The notes under the pieces: generated by a model
What the model was told of the DNA's origin: nothing
The model's input: only the letters and a program-made list of their open reading frames with translations
Database searches by the model: none
Part shown: one piece after another, positions 9,899 through 18,871 of the stretch
Position numbering within the stretch: the stretch's first letter is position 1
Layout: each line of letters begins with the position of its first letter
Assembly: GCA_964017195.1 (NCBI GenBank)
Contig: OZ024895.1
Span: 32,051,375-32,115,374 of the forward strand
Direction: 5' to 3'
Source of the DNA: Siderastrea radians
Lineage: Eukaryota; Cnidaria; Anthozoa; Scleractinia; Rhizangiidae
DNA: 64,000 nt
Translations under genes and position numbers: made by a program

Positions 9899-11858
9899 CA
9901 GTACAGCCCAAAAATAACGCACGCGTAAGAACTTCTTTTTGCGTCCGCAAGCCGAGAACTTCTTGCGGCTACTTGCAGGATGCCTGCGCTTGAATACTGC
10001 AAGCCGCAAGAACTTCTTTGCGTTTAGAAGTTAAAACCGCAAGAACTTCTTTGTGGTAAGATATGTGGACCGCAAGTAAGCGCAAGAACGTCTTTGCGCT
10101 AACATCTTAAAAACCCGGAACCCGGAGAAGGTAAAAAAGAGACCACTTTCTTTGTAGCGCAAGGCACGTTCGAAATTGGCTGCCTTTGTAACTTGCAATC
10201 AGTTGTTTATTTGGTCCCTTGTAAGTTTTTTTCTTCGGTTTAGAATTTTTTATCCGATAAAGAGTTCACTAGGTTCTGAATTTGACACTGGTCGCCTTCT
10301 ATGTTATTTTTTAACGGCTAGGGAGAAACGAGACTCAAACGAAGCACGCGTATGTTATTGTTTATGTGTCCCAGAGTCCCAGACATGCGGTACGCTTAGC
10401 GGCGCGAAAGATTTCGCTCGATTTATTTTACTTAATTGAGGAACAATGGCAAAGTCGCCTTCTATGTTATTTTTTAACGGCTAGGGAGAAACGAGACTCA
10501 AACGAAGCACGCGTATGTTATTGTTTATGTGTCCCAGAGTCCCAGACATGCGGTACGCTTAGCGGCGCGAAAGATTTCGCTCGATTTATTTCACTTAATT
10601 GAGGAACAATGGCAAAGCACAGTCCAGCAGTGACATTATTAAAGAACCGACATTCACCTGTTCAGTGTTGCTGTACTTCCACCAACATATTAAACTCGGA
10701 CAAATACTTTTAATTAGTTGCGCTCACACGTGTGAGAAATGAGCATGGTCACTCAGATGAGAAGAAATAATACCCGAAGTCTTAATTGGAAAAACACATT
10801 ATGTTTGTAAAAATAGTTCCACTCATTACGCTGAAGTCGATATCACATTTTAAATCTTCGAAGTAAACCAAAAAAGTCTGAAGGAAACTAAAACTCCGCG
10901 ATCTGAAAGAAATTCGGCACGTCAATTCTAACTTGAGTAAACACAAATCTGCCGTATGCAAATTTAGTATGATTTGCTTGAATGACATTTTGTAACGCAA
11001 TGCATGAGCAGTTCTCTAAGCCGTCAAGACAGCAAGCCCCGGGCAGCAAGCTGTGTCGAAAGGCGAATGTGTAGTTGAAATCATCTGTCTATGCTATTTC
11101 TTCGAGTATCCCTTTTTTGCTGGGAAATTAAACTGGCAAAGATGCAGGGATTCTTGATGCTCCTGCACGTGTAAGTCTTGTCTTGTCTTGCCTGTCAAAG
11201 AAGAGTTCGCGCAGTTTGCCACAATTATAGCTTTTGGACCTTTTTGTTTCTATTTCTTGGATGGAATAAAAAACTGAATTGAGTCAGTTCTGAGTTGTAC
11301 CCGTATCACTGTATCTGAGACACGCTTAAAAAAATTGTTCATGTTTTGTCATGTGCCGGAGATCATGTTTACCGGTGTTTATCTTGTAGTCGGAAAGCTG
11401 GCGGATATTCCATTTCGTGATGTGAATTTTCTTCGATACTTCGGTTGTTCGAACATTTGCTTCCTTGATTTTTTGATTAGCCTTATGAACTTTCGCTTGA
11501 CTTGGCGAATTGTTGCGCCAACACGCCAACACGGCGAAAAATCGCTCGAAAGCTCGGTGATATTTCAAAGAGAATAGAGCGCGAGATTCGCTCTCATTAC
11601 TTTTGCAATGCCTCACACTAACACGAGCACTACAAGTTTCTTCGGCTGGACCCTCAGTACTTCTTGCGCCTTCTTGCGGCTTGCGGTAACATTAGTAACT
11701 TCTTGCGGCTAGAATTTCAACTTCTTGTGTTTCGAATGTTCTTGCGGGTAAACTGCAAAAACCCAGCACTTTCACTTCTTGCGCGGGCTTGCGTGTTCTT
11801 GCGGCGCTAGAACTTCTTGCGCCACTTCTTGCGCGTGCATTATTTTTGGGCTGTACTG
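9899..11858. mobile_element. TA-flanked DNA transposon with CAGTACAGCCC ends
   Basis: The left end CAGTACAGCCCAAAAATAAC and the right end GGGCTGTACTG are inverted repeats flanked by TA on both sides (9897-9898, 11859-11860). This fits the Tc1/mariner/pogo group. Both subterminal regions (9930-10100 and 11650-11840) are packed with CGCAAGAAGTTCT-like motifs pointing inward. No transposase is readable in the 1.6 kb interior, so it is non-autonomous. It contains an internal tandem duplication at 10291-10616. Confidence 0.65.
10291..10616 (+). repeat. 163-bp tandem duplication
   Basis: Two head-to-tail copies (10291-10453 and 10454-10616) differ at about one base in the compared part (TTTTACTT against TTTCACTT). 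The near identity indicates a recent duplication inside the transposon. Confidence 0.8.
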
Positions 11859-12269
11859 TAGTTGTCTTGTACAATGCATGCGCAATTAAAGCAGCTAATA
11901 GGATTGAATGCGAAATTGGCTGTGTTGTCTGATCTAGTTAGTGGTTATGGTGAAAATTTTTCTAGTGCAGGAGTTTTTTTATTGGGATTGACATTTTGAG
12001 GGGTGTAAAAATGTGGGAGTCAGAAGGTTTTGTGAATGTCAGGAACATATCACGCTTCTGTGAATGTGATTTGCTTTGAAAGTTGCGTTTTGTATAGGAG
12101 CGGCGTAATATTGTGCTGCGTGAGAGGCAGTTTCCCTTGGCATTTTATGGGGGGAGGGGGGTGGTTTGCGAAGTGGATTGTAAGGTTTCTGATTGGCTAA
12201 CTTGTATTTCGCAGCGGACAAAAAGGACAGTTGCGTTTTGCCTGCGTGGGCTAGGAAGAGAAGGAATTG
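11859..12269. other. no gene seen
   Basis: Sequence between the transposon and the next inverted repeat, with a GGGGGGAGGGGGGTGG tract near 12149. No recognised coding or RNA signal. Confidence 0.35.
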
Positions 12270-13135
12270 GTACTAGTCATGAGCTACGGGAAACATGGAT
12301 TTTGAGTTCTCATCGAACGTTGTTTCAAACCAACAGCGATGAAATATGTCAACTATTCAATAAAACTGTCACCTTACGGTCAGTTCTGCTGTCCCTTGTC
12401 TTTGATTCCTGCTTTATCTTCTGCAAATATCCCTGTTTCTCCCCAATTCTTCGGTGAGTTCGATGTGCTTACTTTTACCGCTCGCCATTTTGAAAAACCA
12501 CTCATTCCCAGTTCTTTTCATTCCCAGTTCTACGCAGCCAACTAGAAAACCTCCTAAAGCCACCCAAAAGCCACTGGGTAGGAAGCGCTTGGGCTGTTGC
12601 TAGGAGATTTGTGCCTTTGGCCAATCGTAGGGCCGAAAAGACAATCGCTATTGTTTTTCAAATTCGCCTTCAGCTGGTAAGAGCAAAAGGCTCTTTCCAG
12701 TCCCCCGACAGAACCTAATTTGAATTGTAACTCTTGATCCGTTGCACGACGACCTTCCATATATGGAAGTCCGTCGTGCAATGTTCTTACGAGCTTGTAA
12801 CCATAACCTGGAAAAGATGGCCTACCCATTGGGATTAAGTGCGGCTTTAGGAGGTTTTCTAGTTGGCTGCGTAGAACTGGGAATGAGTGGTTTTTCAAAA
12901 TGGCGGGCGCTAAAAGTAAGCATATCTGGCTCGAACTCACCAAAGAATCGGAGAGAAACAGGGACATTTGCAAAAGATAAAGCATAAATCAAAGACAAGG
13001 GACAGCAGAACTGACGGTAAGGTGATAGTTTTATTGAGTAGTCGACATATATATTTCATCACTGTTTGCTTGAAACAACGTTCGATGAGAACTCAGAATC
13101 CATGTTTCCTATAGCTCATGGTACTAGTATGATGA
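12270..13135. mobile_element. foldback element with ~320-bp arms
   Basis: 12270-12590 and 12815-13135 are reverse complements with a few percent divergence. Shared stretches include CAGTTCTGCTGTCCCTTGTC and CAACTAGAAAACCTCCTAAA. The spacer of about 225 bp carries a second palindrome at 12742-12781. Reading frames crossing this region are by-products of the symmetry and match no family. No target duplication was resolved. Confidence 0.6.
12742..12781. repeat. 40-bp near-perfect palindrome
   Basis: TTGCACGACGACCTTCCATA and its complement TATGGAAGTCCGTCGTGCAA meet at a TATA centre. It lies in the loop of the larger inverted repeat. Confidence 0.7.
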
Positions 13136-13977
13136 TGCAATATTAGTTGATTGCACCATCAGTACATGATAGTTCTTGTGAACGGAGAGAAATGAGTGTT
13201 TATTTGAGGCGAGAAGTTGATACGAAGGAATCGTCATTAATAAGGAGATCAATTAATAAGGCAGGTGTTACGAGTGTTTTTGCATTGAAAGAACGAAAAT
13301 ATCTGAATATTATCGACGGATTTGTGTGGTTTGCGTGTGGTGTTTGCTAAAGGCTACGAGCAGTCTCACTTTCCGTTCAGAGATAGATAGTGAAGGAAAA
13401 GAAAAACAAGCGAGTGAGCGCGAAATCGATTGCGGCTCGACAGGCGCGTTAGCTTTCAAAGACGTGGGCGACTTCCGTCCCCGCTCGCTTGTTTACTTTT
13501 ACAAGGGGATTACCGGGTTAGCAAACCGGATTTAAACATCACGTCATGAGATATGCCTTGACGTGCCCCATACTCTGACGATCTGCTCGAGCTCGTGTTT
13601 ATCAAGCGTTATATTTTGATTCTACTGCTATGTTCACTGTTTGTATTTAAGGTCTAGGCACAACAGTAAATACTTCGTCGTCCCTGTGTGAGCATTCTCA
13701 GTTGTGGACGAATTCATATCGACATTCAACGTTTGAGTGATTTTGCGTTTTTCACCACAAATAAAGCGATAAGAAAGATAAGGTGAGTCATCAGAGTTTA
13801 AACATTACGTCATCCAGTACCGCTATAGTCAAAATATTGTGTCACACAATCACACTTTTCGTCACGCCAGTTCGTAAAAAAAAGAGGGATCGCGCTAACA
13901 TTTGTGAAACCTAGGGGTGGGGAGGGTCAGAATGGCCGGTTAAAATGCCCAATGGGCTTTCTTGTTATAAAAATAAA
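13136..13977. other. no intact gene; MITE-like end near 13352
   Basis: Starts with sequence of no recognised function. GGCTACGAGCAGTCTCAC at about 13352 resembles the GACTACGAGCAGTCCC end of the palindromic element at 60412, so part of this stretch may be a related MITE. Frames of about 70 codons here show no family resemblance. Confidence 0.3.
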
Positions 13978-14320
13978 GCGGGAATGGGGAAATATCAAGG
14001 AAAATATTTAAGCACAGTTTCATGTTAACTTCTTCGTTATAGCTCACCGTGATTACCAAACAACGTGATAAGCGAAATAGGGCGATGTATCGTCGTGGGT
14101 CATCGCTAAATTTCACCGAGAACAGTTACTATTTATAGATGAATCAGAACTTCTCAGATTCATCTATAAATAGCAACTGTTCTCGGCGAAATTCAGCGAT
14201 CCTACGACAATAAATCGTCCTGTTTCCCTCATCACGTTCTTTGGCAATCGTCTTGAGTTATAACGAAGAACTAAACTTGAAAGTAAGCTTAAATATTTTC
14301 CTCGATTCCCCGTTCCCGTT
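13978..14320. repeat. long near-perfect hairpin (~165-bp arms)
   Basis: Reading in from both ends, GGGAATGGGG, GGAAAATATTTAAGC, CTTCGTTATA, CGAGAACAGTT and ATTTATAGATGAATC pair with their complements. Only about 11 bases (AGAACTTCTCA) remain unpaired at the centre. The inner 45 bp of each arm is almost identical. It could be a MITE or, if transcribed, a long double-stranded RNA. It abuts the right arm of the large inverted repeat. Confidence 0.7.
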
Positions 14321-14339
14321 TGTAGAAATAACAATTTCC

Positions 14340-15062
14340 CTATCATGTCACAGCGTTATATGTTTACATTCTCGAAACGTAGAACAACAAACGTTACAAG
14401 CGCATTATAAGCTTATGCTTTATTTTGTTTTTTTCAATTCATTCCGGAGGTGATAGGTGATTAGAATTAGCAGTGTTCCTTCCAAAGAATTGCAGCTAGT
14501 CATACGTACCTTTCTTCTTGTAAAACCCATTTTCTTCACGACTCGGTTGATCGCCCGCCGATCATCAGTGATTCGTTTTCCCGTTGCATACTCTATCCAC
14601 TCCTGAATTTAGTCCTTGTACACTTCGGGATATTGCCAGATTTATACTCGTGGTGAATAACATGTCGTGTGCTATTTTCAGGTCAGAAAAGCTAGAATTA
14701 TTACTTCACACTTTGGTTTAGCTTATTCGCGAGTTCAAACGCACGCTTACCATCCGTCGCATAGGATAATCCACCGAGCGGGTATTTAATTCTGAAGAAA
14801 TGTCGAAATTTCTTTACAAATATCTACCAAACGTGAAGTATTCTTGCAACATCAACGACTCTAAAGCCTCTTACTAGTCAATATATGACTCGCCAGCGCA
14901 AATTTACGGGATAATTTGGCGCCATCCTTATTCCTTCGAGCTTAATTCAATTGCGGTAACATCACACACTTCCCATATAAGGTATGATTGACGGAAGCGT
15001 ATTGCAAAGTGCTCAGAGGTGTTTTGAAAAGAAAAGTCGCGTAGTAGTGAAAATGGTGGTAA
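14340..15062. repeat. right arm of large inverted repeat
   Basis: Reverse complement of 8966-9625. This arm has an extra segment of about 63 bp (about 14465-14527) absent from the left arm. On the minus strand it follows a frame reading EWIEYATGKRITDDRRAINR then VVKKMGFTRRK into a strong donor, G|GTACGT, interrupted upstream by a stop. The duplicated promoter in this arm points to the + strand, toward the homeobox exon at 15130. Confidence 0.7.
14976..14981 (+). promoter_or_regulatory. TATA box candidate (duplicated, inverted copy)
   Basis: TATAAG in CCATATAAGGTATGATTG, the inverted counterpart of 9044-9049. It lies about 75 bp before the retained ATG at 15053 and about 150 bp before the homeobox exon. 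Confidence 0.3.
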
Positions 15063-15129
15063 TCCGCATACATGTGCTTGTCTTGGATTCCGGAAGACGT
15101 GCATACTAATTAAATACATTTAAATACAG

Positions 15130-15246
15130 GTCGAAGTGTGGTTCCAAAACCACAGGAATAGGCAAAAGACCGGTAGTTACCAACCAGGTCAGTATTCCAA
15201 GGAGTATGGGACATCCCAAGAGGCTGGAGAAGGAGCAGAAAATTAA
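15130..15246 (+). CDS. homeobox terminal exon (helix 3 onward), orphan
   Basis: After an acceptor-like AAATACAG the + strand reads VEVWFQNHRNRQKTGSYQPG, then 18 more codons and a TAA stop (15244-15246). VEVWFQNHR matches homeodomain helix 3 from residue 47: W48, F49, N51 and R53, the near-invariant residues, are present; position 52 is His. A phase-0 intron between residues 46 and 47 is a known position in PRD-class and related homeobox genes, which supports a genuine exon. The exon with helices 1 and 2 was not found upstream. Only 67 bp separate it from the edge of the inverted repeat, so the upstream gene may have been displaced or cut off. The class cannot be fixed from 38 residues. Confidence 0.55.
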   Translation, partial: VEVWFQNHRNRQKTGSYQPGQYSKEYGTSQEAGEGAEN

Positions 15247-15571
15247 CAGAGAACTCCCTCAATTAACTTTCGTATAACCTAGCTGTAGATTGTTAGCCGA
15301 TAGACTTTCTGTTTCTTTTTATTTAACAAAAACTGTTCACTCATGACAACATTTCCTGTATTCAAGGTTAGAGAATTCGTGGAATTTAATTACGTGAAAT
15401 AAGTGTGAAAATTTGGTTACTCTTTTGTCTCTTTTACTTCCCCGGATACTTGTACAACAAAAACAATGGACAAACAGTTGGCAGGATTTAAAGGCTTTAT
15501 TATCTAACGACATGTAATACATTTGTAATCAGCCTTATTCGAGTAAAAGCAATGCAAATTACAGCTGCAGT

Positions 15572-16117
15572 TTAGTCCAGTAAATTGTCATCTCCCGAGT
15601 CATCTGTAGCGCTCGAGTGTGCAGGTTTCCTCGAGCTTGGTTTCCCCGTCTTTGTTGTTGTCGCCTCGGCGAAACAGTTTCCATCGTCGCTAGAAAAGGT
15701 CACAATTACGCCAGTCTGCCTCACGCGTTCTTTTACACTTACTGCTTGCTGCTTTTACACTTACACTTACTGGTGAAAATTATGCATTAATTTTGCTTTC
15801 CCTGTTTTCCCCACGGGTTGCAAGATGATTTTTTGAGCAAATTTATATGTTCGCGGTATATTCCTGTGGCATCTCTTCTTGAATCCCTCTACAAACGTCT
15901 TCACTTACCAAGTAATCGAAGCATTTACAGGCCACAGGGACGCAACCAGTTCACCTTGAAGGTGACCTAATTGTCCGCGCTCAACTACAACTCGAAAAGC
16001 ACGGCCTTTCTCGCCTATTTTCTTTAAAACTTTGAACTCGCCGCCCTCCTTCACATCAAAGCGGCACTTTTGGTACTATGCATTAAAGCGAACAACCCAC
16101 AACGCATCTGAAGCCAT
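15572..16117 (-). pseudogene. degenerate two-exon gene, unknown family
   Basis: On the minus strand an ATG at 16117 opens MASDALWVVRFNA, then a TAG (16076-16078). It continues YQKCRFDVKEGGEFKVLKKI, GEKGRAFRVVVERGQLGHLQ and GELVASLWPVNASIT to a consensus donor (G|GTAAGT at 15909/15908). A second exon from about 15737 reads VKERVRQTGVIVTFSSDDGN and ends ATDDSGDDNLLD with a stop at 15572-15574. The two exons join in frame (375 nt) and give about 124 residues: a basic-hydrophobic first part and a Ser/Asp-rich tail. The single stop at codon 14 is the only break seen. The acceptor lacks a good pyrimidine tract and is my choice by frame. I do not recognise the family. Confidence 0.35.
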
Positions 16118-16214
16118 TTCTCCGGGAATTGTGCGGTTACGAAGAACACGTGTTATACTAAAGTAATTCGAGCCTCCAAAACCTTGTTATTGATTTTTAA
16201 CACCAGTTTTACAA

Positions 16215-16375
16215 AAATCAAGAGTTCGGAAATCGAACGTTCGATTGAGTTCGATTGTCCAATTTTTTTGTGTGAGTTCGATTTCGTTCGATTGCCGAAT
16301 TCAATCGAACTCAATCCATCGATTGAGTTCGATTGAAATACAGTTCGATTGGGTTCGATTGACTATGCCGGGAAT
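16215..16375. repeat. AATCGAAC motif cluster
   Basis: Another block of alternating TTCGATT/AATCGAA motifs, ending GTTCGATTGACTATGCCGGG. The 6600 cluster starts with a comparable inverted CCGGAATAATCAATCGAAC. Both look like degenerate members of the family seen intact at 33743-34471. Confidence 0.55.
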
Positions 16376-16439
16376 TCCAGCGATTTAAGCGGCTGATAAA
16401 CATTCTTGGTAAATTTCAGTGGTTGATATACCGAGAAAG

Positions 16440-17010
16440 GGACTGGCTTGTGTCAAGTTATGACTATTTTTTCATATTAATTTTTTACTGTTGATTTAAG
16501 CTTAATTTCTTGTCGTGTTCATCCAAAGACTGTCTTTTGTGTTTGTAATCTGTGCTTTTCATATTCGTTGATGTGGGTCTTTGGAACTGATTATGCTTCG
16601 CACTGCTTTTAATTGTACGTACGTTGTATGAATACCAACTGAAAATCAGGATCTGTTCCAAAATAACGGGACCTCTGGACTGAGGATATGAAATGACCAA
16701 TTTCATGGAGAAGAGTTGTTATACTTTTAACACAATTTCAAAACGAATAAAGCGAATTGCTTATGTTGCTATATGGAAAAGACAGGGTATCTTTTGGCAA
16801 AAAAAAATTACAAAAAAATTACACAAAAATTACCTGCAAAACATATAGACTTGCCCATTTAGGCCTAGCTACAAAAATCCCGAAAAATGGCCTAAAAATC
16901 TTTCCGGAATTTCTCCAAAAATGTTCTTAAAATCTCCGCTTTCACCTCTAAAAATCCCATAAAAACTCCTAAAAATCTCTAAAAATCCCATGATATTAAA
17001 ACACTATGTG
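16440..17010 (+). repeat. dispersed fragments of C block and ZNF 5' flank
   Basis: 16480-16710 resembles 22005-22205, 34865-35070 and 54325-54540 (shared CAGGATCTGTTCCAAAATA and GGGACCTCTGGA). The following part resembles 23450-23540 and 36310-36370 (AAAATTACCTGCAAAA). A run of AAAATC-type short repeats follows (16870-16990). No coding content. Confidence 0.5.
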
Positions 17011-17012
17011 AC

Positions 17013-17099
17013 CTGTGCTGAATCTTTCATGGCTTTGGTGGGCTTTTTGCTAGTGCCTTCAGTCTCAGCCAAATCAACAAGCTCCACTGAGCCCGCCAT
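17013..17099 (-). other. candidate first exon (29 codons)
   Basis: On the minus strand AAAATGGCGGGC gives a favourable start context at 17099. The frame reads MAGSVELVDLAETEGTSKKP then TKAMKDSAQ and meets CAG|GTCACA in phase 0; otherwise it ends two codons later at a stop. The peptide looks protein-like, but the donor is only moderate and no partner exon was found. The product is unknown. Confidence 0.2.
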
Positions 17100-17214
17100 T
17101 TTGAACTCATTGACAGCAAGGAATGCTGCATTATGGGTAAAACCGCCGACCGATACAGTGAGGGGGCATCAAAAAGTTCCGTCACAATCGCTTGTGGCGA
17201 AACTTTTCTCAGTG

Positions 17215-17395
17215 TTGGTGGTTCGACGCTAGGTTCGTCTGCGCACTGGATTTTTGTTTCCTTAGGCAACAAACTTTTACTTCACATTCTCTAACACTGA
17301 ACAGGTGTATAAATGGGGACATGTCCCGGCCAAAAACTGCCATGGTAATGCTGTGATGGACTGGCATCCCATCCAAGGGTAGAAGTTGTTACACC
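17215..17395 (+). repeat. SINE-like block, partial (unit 1)
   Basis: Shares GCTAGGTTCGTCT, CACATTCTCTAACACTGA, AGGTGTATAAATGGGGAC and GATGGACTGGCATCCCATCC with 43785-43955 and 61265-61430. The tRNA-like head seen at 43725 is missing. It marks the start of array unit 1. Confidence 0.5.
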
Positions 17396-17399
17396 ATTC

Positions 17400-18730
17400 A
17401 TTGTTACCTTTAAAAGAAAATGTATTTCCGTCAGCTTTCAAAAAGTATAGTAATTTTGTGATTGCGCCGGAGTTTTCAGGATAGCAGGAGTCGACCGACT
17501 GTGTTTTCGTGCGTATTTGTTATTTGCTACTTGTTTTAGAGAACTTAAAATGTCTTATTACGGTCAGTGATTTTGCATTTTTGTAGAGCTGTAATACTGG
17601 GTGCATTTTTCACTTCAATGTGATCCTTGTATGAGTTAAATAAGACTAACCGTTTCGTTAATAAACCAGTTAAGCGTGATCATAGCATTGCTGTTTCCTG
17701 TACAAATGCTGTGTCTTTTGAGAAATCTCTTTTTTCCCTCGGTCGATCGAGAACTGAGGCGAGCGCATGATCAATAGGAAAATCGGGCTCCTCGAGGGCT
17801 TTACAATTTGTCACCAGAGCTTTGACGTTAGTTAGTCTGCTTCCAACCTTTTTCTTTCTTTGGGAGGGGGGTGGGGATAGTGACGCGAGCATGCCAGCTC
17901 GTTTAATTTAAAAGCACCCGCTTTCGTTTGTTGTTCGATTTATCGTTTGTGAAGATAGAAGGTCTTTGAAAAGACACTAGAGCTTACATGTTGTTTTATT
18001 AATTGAAGTCTACAAATAGAGAAGAGCGAGATTAAAGTTCCGGGCTCCTTGCATAGTTTTCTTGCGTTTTCATTTTAAGACAGAGATATTCTATCAACAG
18101 ACATTTTGAAAGAAACTTTCGATGTTTTTTGAAACCAAGATTTATCGTTTGGGTGTGAACAATAACGATTATTTATTCATATGGCCTGGAGGCCCTCCGT
18201 CCTCGGCCATTACAAAGTTGAGGAGCGCGGGCTCACTTGCCTGAGGCAGCGGCTAGTAATGGAGCCTATCACAACTCAAAGTAGAATTTTTGGTCGTTTT
18301 CGTTGCGTGGACGTTAAAAGCGAATGACCGCAAACTTGTGGATAGAAAATTTTAAAATCATGCAGATGAACAGTAAATGAAAATGAACAAAAACGGCGCA
18401 TGCCTGTGGACTTCCGTTTTAAGATTTGATGAAATTCAACCCCTGACATATTGGAAGTCTTTCGGCCTGTCTGATTCCAACTGATTCGTATCCAGATCCA
18501 TAGTATGACAGAAACTGTACAGTCCTAATCGACGAGCAGCCATAGCTATAGCATAAGGACTCTTCTCGTGAAAAAGACAGCGAGTGAGACAAGCATAAGC
18601 ATGAACATAAAAGGAACAGAGACATTCATTCTGTTGGTCCGATTTTCACTATATAAAAAGCACCACAACAAACGCATCATCGCTAGTATCCACACGTGCG
18701 TGTTTGAGTTCTGGCTTGATTAGCCCGGAC
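17400..18730 (+). repeat. array unit 1, A and B blocks
   Basis: Diverged copy of 29080-30560, 44520-47360 and 61650-62600. Landmarks are TTTTCAGGATAGCAGGAGTC, CCAGAGCTTTGACG, CAATAACGATTATT with ATATGGCCTGGAGGCC, and GAACATAAAAGGAA. Frames that are open in one copy are broken in the others, so no protein is inferred. This copy lacks the TTAA MITE found in units 2 and 3. Confidence 0.65.
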
Positions 18731-18871
18731 GGCTATGAGGCTGTTTCAGTCAGGTAATACAGGGTCGCCTCATAATCCAAGAAATTAACTGACTTGGCAT
18801 GGATGGTTCCTAAAGTCTGCTCTCTTAGACAACAAGACAGTAGGTTGGTCGGCCAAGGAGCACGGTATTAC

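Noticed and set aside
12554..12985. 143-codon minus-strand frame
   Set aside because: Spans the arms and loop of an inverted repeat, so its length follows from the symmetry; no domain visible.
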